Origin: CAVZAB01 sp963773155
GTDB lineage: Bacteria > Pseudomonadota > Alphaproteobacteria > Rhizobiales > Beijerinckiaceae
DNA: 64,000 nucleotides
NCBI GenBank assembly: GCA_963773155.1
Contig: CAVZAB010000004.1
Location: 62,001-126,000, forward strand
Reading direction: 5' to 3'
Shown here: one piece after another, positions 35,880 through 46,576 of the stretch
Layout: each line of letters starts with the position of its first letter
How positions within the stretch are numbered: the stretch's first letter is position 1
The notes under the pieces: model-generated
The model's database searches: none
Seen by the model: the letters and a program-made list of their open reading frames with translations, nothing else
Told to the model about the DNA's origin: nothing
Made by a program: the position numbers and the translations under genes

Positions 35880-36050
35880 CTAGCGGGCGCGTAGCCGTAC
35901 AATTGCATTCATCTCGCCGTTGAGCATGGGGTTCTTGCAAATAGCCAGGACCAGATCGGCGAAATCCTTTGGCGCACCGAAGCGGCGACGGAAGATCGCG
36001 TCCCAAAGAAGTTCGTCGATCACCTGTTTCGGCCAGTTTCCGTGAACCGC
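35880..36050 (-). pseudogene. C-terminal remnant of a short-chain dehydrogenase
   Basis: About 50 codons (PKQVIDELLWDAIFRRRFGA, PKDFADLVLAICKNPMLNGE) match the end of 3-hydroxyacyl-CoA-type SDR enzymes, where F-A-x-L-V and N-P-M-L-N-G-E are conserved. The catalytic Ser-Tyr-Lys part is absent. It lies just downstream of kdpE and marks the edge of the degraded accessory region. Confidence 0.45.
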
Positions 36051-36148
36051 GGCTTGCCCGCCGTTTGGACTCGCCCTGGCACGTTGGACTGGCGCTTTCG
36101 GCAGCGGCGTCTTGCTCGACCGCTTGAGCAGCATCCAAGCGGCAAGCC

Positions 36149-36850
36149 TCACGATCCTTCGTTGGGTTCAGTCAACCGATAGCCTATCCCAGGTTCGGTC
36201 AGAATGATTCTCGGATCACTTGGATCAGTCTCGATTTTTTCGCGAAGTCTTCGAATCAGCACACGCAGGTACTGGGCGTCCCCCGCGTGCGCGGCGCCCC
36301 ATACCGTCGTCAAGATCTGTTGGTGGGTGATTACTCTTCCCGCATAGCGCACGAGAAAACTAAGGAGTTCGAATTCCTTGGGTGTGAGCTTAATGGGCTG
36401 TCCGCTCACAGTAGCGCTATGGGTAAGCGTGTCGACCAGCAAAGGACCGGACTGATAGAATGTCTTTTTTCCTTCGGATCTGGCACTGTGGCGAAGCGCG
36501 GCCCGGATCCGAGCCATCAGCTCCCCGATGGCGGCCGGCTTGTTCACGTAATCATTGGCGCCAAGATCAAGCGCATTTATTTTCTCGCCTTCCTCCTCGC
36601 GCGCCGACAGAATGATGATCGGCACATTTGAAGTCGCGCGGATGCTCTTAATGACTTCCTGTCCATCCATGTCCGGCAGACCAAGATCGAGGACAATGAC
36701 GTCCGACTTTTTGGTGTGAAACGCTGCAAGCGCCTCGCGGCCCGACCCGGCACTGGCCACTTCATAGCCTTCGGCCATAAGGCTGGGGCGCAATATCCTT
36801 TGCATCTGCGGCTCGTCATCAACGACGAGAATGCGTGGGCGTATCGACAT
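36149..36850 (-). CDS. kdpE: KDP operon response regulator KdpE
   Basis: A 233-residue OmpR-class response regulator. The receiver domain has the acidic pair in ILVVDDEPQ, the phosphorylated Asp in VIVLDLGLPDMDG and the conserved Lys in YVNKPAAIGEL. The winged-helix effector is IKLTPKEFELLSFLVRYAG through GIGYRL. It activates kdpFABC when KdpD signals potassium limitation. The ATG at 36850 is 8 bases after the true kdpD stop at 36859. In this sequence the upstream frame runs through without a stop because of a frameshift in kdpD, giving an apparent fusion that is not considered real. Confidence 0.92.
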   Translation of the reverse strand: MSIRPRILVVDDEPQMQRILRPSLMAEGYEVASAGSGREALAAFHTKKSDVIVLDLGLPDMDGQEVIKSIRATSNVPIIILSAREEEGEKINALDLGANDYVNKPAAIGELMARIRAALRHSARSEGKKTFYQSGPLLVDTLTHSATVSGQPIKLTPKEFELLSFLVRYAGRVITHQQILTTVWGAAHAGDAQYLRVLIRRLREKIETDPSDPRIILTEPGIGYRLTEPNEGS

Positions 36851-36858
36851 GATCTTTC

Positions 36859-39554
36859 CTAATCTGCTGTGGGTTCTGTCGAACCTTGATCGGACAGGCG
36901 CAGGCGGATTTTTATTCGAGTTCCCCTTGTTGCTCCGAGCCGGACTTTCAGCCGAGATCGTTCCGCCGGTCGCTTCGACAACGCCCTTGGCGATTGCGAG
37001 GCCAAGACCGGTGCCGGCCGGGCGGCCGTCGCCGGAGCGAATCCGATAGAATTTCTCAAAGACATTCTGGAGCTCGCTGGGCGGTATGCCGGGTCCCTCG
37101 TCTTCTATGATGACAACCAGTTCCGGCCCTTCGACCTGCAGGCTCACATGTGTTGGCGTCCCGGTCGGGACGTGCTTTTCCGCATTGTCCAATAAATTGA
37201 AAATGACCTGCTCGAGTAGGATCGCATCACCTTTTATGAGGGGGACTTGCGTTGGCCGTGACAGTTCGACCGGGCGGGCTGGAAAGGTGCGGCGGGCCCG
37301 GGCGACCGCCGAAGCAATCACCTCGTTTAGATCGACCCAGTCGCTTTTCAAATTCAGGTCCCCGGCTTCCAATCGCGTCATGTCGAGGAGATTGGAGACG
37401 AACATTCCCAACCGCCCTGCTTCCTCTTCGATGGCGGCCAGCAGGTCTTCCTGCGTTTCCGCCGGCATCCGCGCCCCGTACCGCCGCAGGCTGGTGACGG
37501 CGCCAAGAATGGAGGACAAAGGCGTACGCAGGTCATGCGAAATTGAGGATAGCAAAGCCGTCTTAAGCTTTTCTCGCTCCACCGCTGCTTCGGATTGGGA
37601 CGTCCTTTCCGCAAACAATATTCGTTCCACCGCGACTGCCGCCTGGTCGACAAGTGCCGCAAAAGCGCGATCATCCTCGGCCGACAATGGTTCGTTCGAT
37701 TGGGGCGCGATGGCGATTACGCCGACAATGCCCTGGGCAGTGCGCATCGGCCAGAATTGATAGGCGGCATTCGGCAAAGTGCCGGAGTGACGGCCCGCAA
37801 TTTCACCGTTGCGCAGTGCCCAGCGCGCCGCAGCTCCCTCCGCAGGCCCAAGCTGATCCTCGGGAGGATAGGCGGAGCGGATTTCAAGATCGCCATCCTT
37901 GGGCAGCATCACGAGCGCCCGGCCCTTGACGGAGGCGGCACTTTGATAGGCAACGACGTAGAGGGCGTCCTCGAGGCTTGCCGTAGCCGATAGCTTACGC
38001 GCTATGTCGATGAGCGACTGAATGGTCGCAACGCGCTTGCGAGCGGCCTGGGATTGTTCACTGACCCGTCCGGCCAGGCCTCCGGTGAAAACAGCGACCA
38101 AAAGGTAGATCAAAAGCGCAAAGAGCTCGTGCGGTTCGGCCACCGTGAAGGTGTAAATCGGCGGGATGAAGAAAAAATTATAGGCCAGGAACGATACGAA
38201 GGCGGCGATGATAGCCGTCCCGACGCCCCTGGTCACTGCGCTGATCAGAACCGCGGTCAGGAAGATCAGTGATAGATTGGGCAGCGGCAGGAAGCGAGTT
38301 GCGATGCTACCTGCAAGAACCGCGAGGAGGACCGATCCAAAGGCGATGGCTAGGTCGAGTACCGCGATCGTCAGGCGGGGGCGCGGCCAGCGAAAACCCC
38401 GGGATTGCTCCTCGCCGCCGATCACGACGTGAATAGCCATGTCGTTGGCCTGTCGGATCAGCGCGTCCGGCAGCGAACGGCCGCGTAGGCGGGCAAGGAG
38501 CCCGGCATTGGAGCGGCCAATTACGATCTGGGTAATGTTCTCGCGCTTGGCATAGCGCAGGATTTCTGCCGGGAGGTCACGGCCCGTTAGACGGGTCGTT
38601 TCAGCCCCCAATCGTTCGGCGAGCCGCATGGTCCCATCCGTGCGTCGCTGCAAGGTGGCGTCGGTGATTTCGTTACTGTCGGACGCGACCGTTACGGCCA
38701 CCCAATTCGCGTTCAGACCGCTGGCCAGTCGGCTTGCGGCCCGCACGACCCCGTCCGAGCCCGGATCGGGTCCGGTACAGGCAAGGATGCGTTCTGCGGC
38801 CGGCCAGGCGCCTTGGATCGCGTTTTGCCGGAGGTATTCGATCATCTGGTCGTCGACCCGATCGGCGGTTCGACGCAGCGCGAGTTCGCGAAGTGCTGTT
38901 AGGTTTCCCTTCTTGAAAAAATTGTCCGCTGCCCGTCGCGCATTCTCAGGCAGGTATATCTTTCCTTCCTTCAGTCGTTGTAGCAGTTCAGATGGGGTTA
39001 TATCGACGACGACGACTTCGCTTGCCTTTTCGACTACGGTGTCGGGAACCGTTTCGCGGATTTGAACGCCGGTGATCTTCGATACAACGTCGGAAAGACT
39101 TTCGAGATGCTGGATATTCACGGCGGTCCAGACATCGATTCCCGCCCGCAACAATTCTTCGACATCTTGGTAGCGTTTCGGATGACGAGTATCGGGAGCA
39201 TTGGTGTGCGCGAGCTCGTCGACAATGATCAGCGCCGGTCTCAGAACTCAATGCCGCATCGAGATCGAATTCCTCGAAGGAATGGCCTCGATATTCGATC
39301 ACCCGTCTCGGCAGGATCTTGAGGCCTTCCAACAGAGCCTGGGTTTCAGATCGCCCATGGGTTTCGACCACCCCGACCAGGACATCGGCGCCCTCGCGCG
39401 CCAATTGCTGGGCTGCCGACAACATGGCGTAGGTCTTGCCGACGCCGGGTGCCGCACCAAGAAACACCTTGAGCTTACCCCGTCCCTCAGCGATGGCGGC
39501 ATTGAGCAGGGCATCCGGATCCGGACGGTCGTCTGCAGCTTTTGAGGTCGCCAT
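36859..39554 (-). pseudogene. kdpD: Sensor kinase KdpD, two single-base frameshifts
   Basis: Potassium/turgor sensor kinase, native length ~897 residues. In order it has the KdpD domain with Walker A (GAAPGVGKT), a Usp-like domain (ITQIVIGRSNAGLLARLRGR), four membrane helices (residues ~400-500), GAF-like residues, the H-box (SSISHDLRTPLSSILGA) and the ATPase (NLLDNAEKH, GTGLGLAIAKG). An extra base near 39240 interrupts the Walker region from IIVDELAHTNAP. An extra G in a GGGG run near 36945 removes the native end (GTRIKIRLRLSD) and stop. Both are single-base and may be sequencing errors. A 185-base gap separates it from kdpC. Confidence 0.88.
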
Positions 39555-39739
39555 CGCGTCGTTCCTACTCGGGGTGGAACTCCTCAGGGAACCGCCGATT
39601 GGGGCGAGAAAATTCTAAGATAGCACCAAGCGCCACAGGCTCTCCCAAATTGCCAACCCGCGCAACTTTCCGGCATTTATTCACCCGGGCAGTTCCATGT
39701 CCTCGTCCCGAGCTGTCATTTTGACCGGCGCCACCCCCC

Positions 39740-40342
39740 TCATTCTGCCGAGAGGCGATCCAGATCCAGGTTCAACGCCAGGACATTGACCCGCGGCTCC
39801 CCGAATATTCCAAGGAAGCCTCCCTCAATCCTCGCCTCGACAAGCGCCTGGACGCGCACCTCCGGGAGTTTTCTTGCCGCTGCGACCCGGCTGACTTGAA
39901 GCCGTGCGAATTGCGGCGAAATATGGGGGTCGAGCCCGGAGCCCGAGGTCGTCACGGCGTCGGCGGGAATGGGCTTTGCGGGACTGCCGCCAAGGGCTTC
40001 CACATCTGCCTTGACCCGGTCGATGAGTTTCTTTGCGGTCGGACCGAGATTGGATCCCGACGAATTGCCGGCATTATAGGGGGCGTCCACGGTCTTGGTC
40101 GGATCCTTGGGATCCGGCGCGCTGGTCGCCGAAGGGCGGGGATGGAAATAAGTATCGGCGGCGAAGGCCTGACCGATCAGGCTCGAGCCGACGATTACGC
40201 CATGCCGGCTTTCCAGGCTGCCGTTTGCCGGCCCGGCCAGCACAAGCTGAGCAACGCCGGTAATCGCCAGCGGATAGGCGAGGCCAGTGAGGGCTGAAAA
40301 CAGCACAATCATGACAATGGCGGGGCGCATTTGAGCGAGCAT
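39740..40342 (-). CDS. kdpC: Potassium-transporting ATPase subunit KdpC
   Basis: A 200-residue single-pass membrane protein of the KdpFABC pump that stabilises the complex and raises ATP affinity. The N-terminal helix is [20 protein letters not shown]. Typical motifs are [28 protein letters not shown] and [16 protein letters not shown]. The ATG at 40342 ([10 protein letters not shown]) fits the family start and has GAGG upstream. A GTG at 40354 would overlap the kdpB stop and is possible. Confidence 0.93.
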   Translation of the reverse strand: MLAQMRPAIVMIVLFSALTGLAYPLAITGVAQLVLAGPANGSLESRHGVIVGSSLIGQAFAADTYFHPRPSATSAPDPKDPTKTVDAPYNAGNSSGSNLGPTAKKLIDRVKADVEALGGSPAKPIPADAVTTSGSGLDPHISPQFARLQVSRVAAARKLPEVRVQALVEARIEGGFLGIFGEPRVNVLALNLDLDRLSAE

Positions 40343-40350
40343 GGTTTGCC

Positions 40351-42403
40351 TCACGCAAGATGAAGGAGAGAGACGACGAGATCGATCAGTTTGATCCCGA
40401 TGAATGGGACGATGATGCCGCCGAGACCATAGACCAACAGATTGCGGCGCAGCAGGGCGGCGGCGCCAATCGGCCGATAGGCGACGCCCTTCAGCGCGAG
40501 CGGGATCAGGGCGACGATGATCAATGCGTTGAAGATAACCGCCGAGAGAATGGCCGATTGCGGCGAGGCGAGCTTCATGACGTTAAGCGCCTGCAGCGCC
40601 GGATAGGCCGCGACGAATAGGGCCGGAATGATGGCGAAATATTTGGCGACGTCATTGGCAATCGAAAAGGTCGTCAGCGAGCCCCGCGTCATCAGCAATT
40701 GCTTACCGATTTCCACAATCTCAATCAGCTTGGTCGGATCGGAATCGAGATCGACCATATTGCCGGCTTCCCGCGCCGCTTGGGTGCCGCTTTGCATAGA
40801 GACGCCGACGTCGGCCTGGGCGAGAGCGGGAGCGTCGTTGGTGCCATCGCCACACATCGCGATCAAACGACCGCCCTGCTGCTCCTTTCGGATATAGGAC
40901 AATTTGTCCTCGGGCGTCGCCTGGGCGATGAAGTCGTCAACGCCGGCTTCAGATGCAATTGCGGCGGCTGTCACCGGGTTATCGCCGGTCACCATGACAG
41001 TCTTGATACCCATCGCCCGCAACGCGACAAAGCGATCCTTGATGTCCGGTTTGACGACGTCCTTGAGATGGACGACGCCGAGAAGCCGGTTGTTTTCCGC
41101 AACCGCGAGAGGCGTGCCGCCACTGCGCGCGATACGATCGACACTGTGCCGGAATTCCGCGGGCACCTGAGCCTGGGTCAGGCCGGTCATGGCCAGTATC
41201 GCATCGACGGCGCCCTTGCGCAGCGACCTTCCGTTGAGATCGATGCCGGATATGCGGGTCTGTGCGGAGAACGGTACCACATTGTCATTGTGCCGCATGT
41301 CGGGTTCGCTGAGCCCGTATTTGCCCTTGGCATGCGCAATGATCGAGCGCCCCTCCGGCGTTTCGTCAGCCAGAACTCGATAGAAGGGCGGCCTCCGCCA
41401 GCGAGCGCTCCGCGATGCCGGGGACGGCGACAAATTCCGTCGCCTGGCGGTTGCCGAAGGTGATAGTGCCGGTCTTGTCGAGTAGCAGCGTGTCGACGTC
41501 ACCCGCCGCCTCCACTGCCCGTCCGGAGGTCGCCACGACATTAAAGCGGATGAGCCGATCCATGCCGGCGATACCGATCGCCGAGAGCAGGCCGCCAATG
41601 GTGGTCGGGATCAGGCAGACGAGCAGGGCAATGAGAACGGTCACCGACAGGGTGGCGCCCGAATAGGAAGCAAACGGCCACAAGGTCACGCAGACGATAA
41701 GAAAGATAATCGTCAGCCCGGACAGCAGTATCGAAAGGGCAAGCTCGTTTGGTGTCTTCTGGCGCTCGGCGCCCTCGACCAGCGCGATCATTCGGTCGAG
41801 AAAGGTCGAGCCGGGGGCCGCCGTAATGCGCACTTTGATCCAGTCCGAAAGAACCGTGGTGCCGCCAGTGACGGCGGATCGATCGCCACCCGATTCCCGG
41901 ATCACCGGCGCCAATTCACCGGTAATGGCCGATTCATTGACCGAAGCGATGCCCGCCACCACTTCGCCGTCGGAAGGGATCAAATCGCCCGCCTCGACGA
42001 GCACGACGTCGCCAACCCGCAAGTCCAGCGCATTGACGCCGTTGTAGAGATCACCGAGGTTTTCGGAATCGAGGAGGCGTTTGGCCCTGGTGTCGCTGCG
42101 CGTCTGGCGCAGACTCGCCGCCTGGGCCTTGCCGCGACCCTCGGCCACCGCCTCGGCGAAATTGGCAAACAGCACGGTAAACCACAACCAGGCCGCGATC
42201 TGGCCGGTAAAAAAAGCCTCGTCATTGTGCGCAATAAGGTCACGGATAAACAGGATTGTGACGAAGGCCGAGACCACCTCTGTCACGAAGATGACGGGGT
42301 TTCGAGCAAGCTTGCGCGGATTGAGCTTGGCGAACGCGTCGAAAGTGGCACGCCGCAGGATCGAAGCGTCGAAGAGGCCGAGTGCAGTGACTTTCGAAGA
42401 CAT
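40351..42403 (-). pseudogene. kdpB: Potassium-transporting P-type ATPase KdpB, single frameshift
   Basis: Catalytic P-type ATPase of the Kdp pump, native length ~683 residues. The first frame holds the phosphorylation site [16 protein letters not shown] and the NESAITGE actuator loop. An extra T near 41381 (after ALLSS, before [11 protein letters not shown]) shifts the rest into a second frame with [33 protein letters not shown] and the last helices. All catalytic motifs survive, so one correction restores a normal protein. The start follows the kdpA stop by 10 bases. Confidence 0.9.
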
Positions 42404-42413
42404 AGGAACCCCC

Positions 42414-44135
42414 TCAAAAGGTCTTGCCGTTAAGCATCAGGACTTGCTCGACGACGGGTCCGAGCGCCAGCGCCGGAAAATATTGGAGCAGGTAGAGAAT
42501 GCCAATGACGCCGACCAGCAGGCCGACGAAGAGCGGCCCATGGGTTGGAAAGGTTCCCGCTGACGCCGGCACCTTCTTCTTGCCGGCGAGCGAGCCAGCC
42601 AAAGCGAGCACCGGGATGACGTAGGCAAATCGGCCAAGGAACATGCTCAGCCCACCGGTCGTATTGAACCAGAGATTGTTGCCGCTGAGGCCGGCGAAGG
42701 CCGAGCCATTGTTCGCGTTCTGCGACGCAAAGGCATAGATGATTTCCGAGAGGCCGTGCGGCCCGGCATTGGTCAGCCAGTTTCCGTCCGGATCCAAGGC
42801 CTGCTGCACCATAACGGTGGCGGCCGAGAAGCCGAGCACGACAAGCGGATAAATGAGCACGGCGAGCATTGCGAGCTTCATTTCCCGGGTTTCAATCTTC
42901 TTGCCAAGATATTCCGGCGTGCGGCCGACCATCAGCCCCGCCACAAAGACGGCAATCACCGCGACCACCAGGAAACCATAAAGGCCGGCGCCGACGCCGC
43001 CCGGCCAGATGCACCCGGCGAGCATGTTGAACAGCGGAACGAGCCCGCCAAGTGGCATAAAGGAATCATGCATCGCGTTGACCGCGCCGGTGCTCGTCGC
43101 GGTGGTGACCGTCGCCCAGAGAGCGCTGAGCGCGGCACCGAACCTGACCTCCTTGCCCTCCATATTGCCCTGGCTAGGATCGACCCCAAGCGCGGTGAGC
43201 AACGGATTGCCGTAGGCTTCGGCCCAATAGGCAACGAGAATGCCGGCGACCAGCAATATGGCCATGGTCACAAGGATGGCTCGGCCCTGTCGCTCGTCGC
43301 CGACGGCGCGACCGAAGGCGAGCACGCTGGCGAAGGGAACGATCAGAATCGCCCAGATCTCGATGAGATTCGACCAAGCGTTGGGATTCTCGTAGGGATG
43401 CGCTGAATTTGCGTTAAGGAAACCGCCGCCGTTGGTGCCAAGCTCCTTGATCATCTCCTGGCTGGCGATCGGGCCGAGAGAGATGGTTTGCTTGGCGCCC
43501 TCCAGCGTGGTCGCATCAACTGAACCGAGCAAAGTCTGCGGAACGCCGCAGAGGACGAGGACAAGAGCACCGACAATCGACATTGGAAGCAATATATAGA
43601 GGATTGTTCGAGTGAGATCGGCCCAGAAGTTGCCGATCGTCTTGGCCTCCGACCGGGCGAAGGCGCGCACCAGAGCCCAAGCCATAGCGAGGCCCGTCGC
43701 AGCCGAGACGAAATTGTGAACTGTCAACCCCAGCATCTGCACAAGGTGGCTCATCGTCGTCTCGCCACCGTAGTTCTGCCAATTCGTGTTGGTGATGAAA
43801 CTCACCGACGTATTGAAGGCAAGGTCCGATGCAACCGGATCGAAACCCTGCGGATTCAGGGGAAGCAAATTTTGGAACCTCTGCACGGCGTAAAGCGTGA
43901 TGAAGCCCGCGACGCTGAATGCCAGCATGGCCATCGCGTAGGCAACCCAACCCTGCTCGCGCGAAGGATCGATGCCGGAAAGTCGATAGAATACGCGCTC
44001 GACGGGTGCCAGTACGGGACTCAATAGGGTCCGCTCGCCGGCCATAACGCTGGCGACATACCCCGACAGCGGCACAGCGGTCGCCAGAACAATGGCAAGA
44101 ATTATGATGATCTGTAGCCAGCCGACGGCGGTCAT
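42414..44135 (-). CDS. kdpA: Potassium-transporting ATPase subunit KdpA
   Basis: A 573-residue K+-binding subunit with about ten membrane helices and four selectivity-filter-like repeats (for example [58 protein letters not shown]). The frame is intact and of normal length. It passes potassium through the tunnel to KdpB. It starts 23 bases after kdpF. Confidence 0.95.
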   Translation of the reverse strand: MTAVGWLQIIIILAIVLATAVPLSGYVASVMAGERTLLSPVLAPVERVFYRLSGIDPSREQGWVAYAMAMLAFSVAGFITLYAVQRFQNLLPLNPQGFDPVASDLAFNTSVSFITNTNWQNYGGETTMSHLVQMLGLTVHNFVSAATGLAMAWALVRAFARSEAKTIGNFWADLTRTILYILLPMSIVGALVLVLCGVPQTLLGSVDATTLEGAKQTISLGPIASQEMIKELGTNGGGFLNANSAHPYENPNAWSNLIEIWAILIVPFASVLAFGRAVGDERQGRAILVTMAILLVAGILVAYWAEAYGNPLLTALGVDPSQGNMEGKEVRFGAALSALWATVTTATSTGAVNAMHDSFMPLGGLVPLFNMLAGCIWPGGVGAGLYGFLVVAVIAVFVAGLMVGRTPEYLGKKIETREMKLAMLAVLIYPLVVLGFSAATVMVQQALDPDGNWLTNAGPHGLSEIIYAFASQNANNGSAFAGLSGNNLWFNTTGGLSMFLGRFAYVIPVLALAGSLAGKKKVPASAGTFPTHGPLFVGLLVGVIGILYLLQYFPALALGPVVEQVLMLNGKTF

Positions 44136-44158
44136 GGCGCACCTTCATGGTTTGATTG

Positions 44159-44245
44159 TCAGAATTTCTCGGGATGCAGCAGAGAATAGAGGAGATAAAG
44201 GCCGAGCCCGAGCGCCACGACCAACCCCGCAATAGGTTCAATCAT
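44159..44245 (-). CDS. kdpF: Small membrane subunit KdpF
   Basis: A 28-residue single-helix peptide beginning MIEPIAGLVVALGLGLYLLY and ending HPEKF. Length, composition and its place immediately before kdpA identify it as KdpF, a lipid-like stabiliser of the KdpABC complex in the inner membrane. It begins 10 bases after the stop of a second small ORF. Confidence 0.9.
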   Translation of the reverse strand: MIEPIAGLVVALGLGLYLLYSLLHPEKF

Positions 44246-44255
44246 GAGCAAGACC

Positions 44256-44339
44256 TCACAGCTTGTCGCAGGCGAGAACATAGGCCGCCATCAACCCAAA
44301 CAGCAGCGCGGCGAGCCCCACAAATATGACATCGAGCAT
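44256..44339 (-). CDS. 27-residue membrane peptide preceding kdpF
   Basis: A short frame starting MLDVIFVGLAALLFGLMAAY and ending ACDKL. It is one hydrophobic helix with a charged, Cys-containing end. It is the first gene of the kdp operon, 10 bases before kdpF, with GGGGTAGTGACC upstream. Similar tiny ORFs before kdpF occur in other proteobacteria, to my recollection, but no function is established. It could be an accessory subunit of the pump or a translated leader. Confidence 0.65.
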   Translation of the reverse strand: MLDVIFVGLAALLFGLMAAYVLACDKL

Positions 44340-44424
44340 GGTCACTACCCCAGTTCGCAAAGCTTTTTGCGATCTGCACAATGCTCGAAACCGGCATTAA
44401 TTCTCCATACCAAATCAAGGACGA

Positions 44425-44447
44425 CGATATAAAAAGCGCATAAAATG
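44425..44447 (-). promoter_or_regulatory. T-rich candidate KdpE-binding site
   Basis: On the minus strand the stretch reads TTTTATGCGCTTTTTATA in a GC-rich background, about 85-108 bases before the first kdp ORF. The E. coli KdpE box is likewise T-rich with TTTATA/TTTACA elements. The match is by eye only. Confidence 0.35.
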
Positions 44448-44539
44448 ACGCCCGCCTCCGATCCGGAGCATTCCGCCCGCAATTGGGGCGCGCGGCCATC
44501 GTTGGCCCGCTCAGCCCTGTCCAAACGACGCGTTGGCGC

Positions 44540-46576
44540 CTACAGAGCGAAAAGGAAGACACTCGCGGCGCCGTGCGAGTGCCAGACGGTGCGCGAGGCG
44601 TTGCCCGATGCCACCATCACATATTGCCGGGCGTCGATCTCATAGGTGATGACGCCGCCACCGACCGCTCCGCCCGTATTGAAGCGATAGAGCACCTCGC
44701 CGCTGCGCGCGTTGAGGACCAGGAAATTGCCGTTCAGGTCGCCGGTGAACAGCACGTCCGCCGCTGTCGGCGTCACCCCGGCGGTCATCGGTGTCGGCGA
44801 ATGGTAGCGCCACACCGGCGATCCGCTATCGAGTCCGATCGCGTTGGTCCAGCCGCTCGCCTTTGACACGGGATCGTAAGTGCCAAATCCGTTCTTCAGA
44901 CCGGTGTATTGCTCGCCCTTGACATAGGCCGGCACCGGCCCGGCGATGCCGGTGACACACCAGTCGACGGCGTTCAGATAAAGAGTTCCAGTGACCGGAC
45001 TGTAGGACGGCCCGTTCCACTCGACGCCGCCCAGCGTGCCCGGACAGAACCGCGTTCCCTCCGCCGAAAATGGCGTGTCGACATTCAACCAAGTCGTTAC
45101 TTCCGTCTTGAATTTGAGCTCGCCGGTCGCTCTGTCGAGAACATGCAGCACGCCGTCCTTGCCGGCCGCTGCGACCAATGCCGTCCCGCTGGGCGCGCGA
45201 ATGAGCGATACGACGCTTGTGTCCCAATCGTGGAAGTCGTTGGAAACCAATTGATAGTGCCAGCGATAGTCGCCGGTTCGAGCGTCCAGGGCCAGAACCG
45301 AATCGGTATAAAGGTTGGCGCCGGGACGGACGGCATTGTTGAAATCCGGCCCGGGATTGCCGACCGGCACGAATAGCGTGCCGGTGTCCGGATCAAGCGC
45401 GTAGCTCGTCCAAGTCGAGCCACCGCCCGTTTTGGCGGAGTCGGGCTTTTCCCAGGTCCTGGCGCCCGGATCGGGCACAAGTTTGCGTCCCCACAGTTTG
45501 TTGCCGTCTTTGGCATCGAAACTCATCATTTCTCCGACGATGCCCCAGTCGCCGCCGGCCTTGCCGACATAGACCGCATCGTTCCATACGATCGGCGCTG
45601 CCGTGATGAACTCGCCGACGCTGGGGTCCGCGACCCGGCGGTCCCAAAGCAGAAGGCCGGTTTTGAGATCGAGGGCAAACAGATGACCGTCCTGGGTGCC
45701 CCGGATAAGGCGGCCGCCGGCAATCGCCGCGCCCTTATTATTGTTGGTCACTTCCTGGCCGCTCGGGATGTAAGTGTGTGACCATACGTCGTTACAGGTT
45801 CGGGCATCAAAGGCATAGGTTCCGTGCGTGGTGGTGACGTAGCCGATGCCCTGATAAACAACCGGTCCGGTCTGGAACGATCCGACTTCGCTCGTCTGAT
45901 AGACGCACACGGCCTTCAGCTTTGCCGCATTGTCCAGATTGATCGAAGTGAGCCAGGAAAACCGATAACCGCGCAGGCCCTTGTTGAAGAACAGCCAATT
46001 GCCGGTCGCATCGTCGGCGCCGAGGATTTCGGCGTTTTCTGGTCCGCTGGTCGACGGCTGCTTGACGGCGGGCGATGGCGCGGCGGGCGCGGCGGCCGGC
46101 GCACCGGCGGGGCCGACGACGGCCGCAATCGTCATCCGGGTCTGGAAATTGCGATTTTCCGTCGAGGGTTCCAGCAGGCGGCTGAACTCGGCCCCGGCGG
46201 CCAGCGTCCGGTCCCCGGCCGGAAAACCGTTAACCTGAAGGATATGGGCGGTAATGTCGGCATATTGCTGCGCCGTCAGAGAGGCGGGCGCGGTGAGCGG
46301 CATCTGCGCGTGCTCGAAACCATAGAGATCGGCTAGGGTCCGATGCCCCCATTTTGCCAGGAAGCCCTCGCCCGCCAATGCCGGTCCGGCACCGCCGCCG
46401 AGCCCGGCGCCGTGACAGGCCGCGCAATTGGCGGCGTAAGTCGCGGCCCCGTTCCGCGCCTGCTCGGCAGTATAGAACGGCGTCGCGCGCTCCGCTTGTG
46501 TGGCGGCCAAAGGTCCAGCGGAGATCGTGTTGGTGCAAATGACTGCCAGCAGGGCGGTTTTGATCGCGCGTTCCAT
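44540..46576 (-). CDS. PQQ-dependent dehydrogenase with N-terminal cytochrome c domain
   Basis: A 678-residue periplasmic quinohemoprotein. A signal peptide occupies about residues 1-28. A cytochrome c domain follows with CAACH at 51-55 and a probable Met ligand in HAQMPLT. A Pro/Ala-rich linker (~155-175) leads to an eight-bladed PQQ propeller (WLTSINLDNAAKL, GGSTWTSYALDPDTGTL, VSNDFHDWDTSVV, ASGNASRTVWHSHG). Classical quinohemoprotein alcohol dehydrogenases carry the heme at the C-terminus; here it is N-terminal. It oxidises an alcohol or aldehyde and hands electrons to the heme. The substrate is unknown. Divergent from the NIPSNAP gene. Confidence 0.85.
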   Translation of the reverse strand: MERAIKTALLAVICTNTISAGPLAATQAERATPFYTAEQARNGAATYAANCAACHGAGLGGGAGPALAGEGFLAKWGHRTLADLYGFEHAQMPLTAPASLTAQQYADITAHILQVNGFPAGDRTLAAGAEFSRLLEPSTENRNFQTRMTIAAVVGPAGAPAAAPAAPSPAVKQPSTSGPENAEILGADDATGNWLFFNKGLRGYRFSWLTSINLDNAAKLKAVCVYQTSEVGSFQTGPVVYQGIGYVTTTHGTYAFDARTCNDVWSHTYIPSGQEVTNNNKGAAIAGGRLIRGTQDGHLFALDLKTGLLLWDRRVADPSVGEFITAAPIVWNDAVYVGKAGGDWGIVGEMMSFDAKDGNKLWGRKLVPDPGARTWEKPDSAKTGGGSTWTSYALDPDTGTLFVPVGNPGPDFNNAVRPGANLYTDSVLALDARTGDYRWHYQLVSNDFHDWDTSVVSLIRAPSGTALVAAAGKDGVLHVLDRATGELKFKTEVTTWLNVDTPFSAEGTRFCPGTLGGVEWNGPSYSPVTGTLYLNAVDWCVTGIAGPVPAYVKGEQYTGLKNGFGTYDPVSKASGWTNAIGLDSGSPVWRYHSPTPMTAGVTPTAADVLFTGDLNGNFLVLNARSGEVLYRFNTGGAVGGGVITYEIDARQYVMVASGNASRTVWHSHGAASVFLFAL

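Noticed and set aside
36149..39154. A genuine KdpD-KdpE fusion protein
   Set aside because: A one-base homopolymer change restores separate kdpD (TAG at 36859) and kdpE (ATG at 36850) with family-typical ends.
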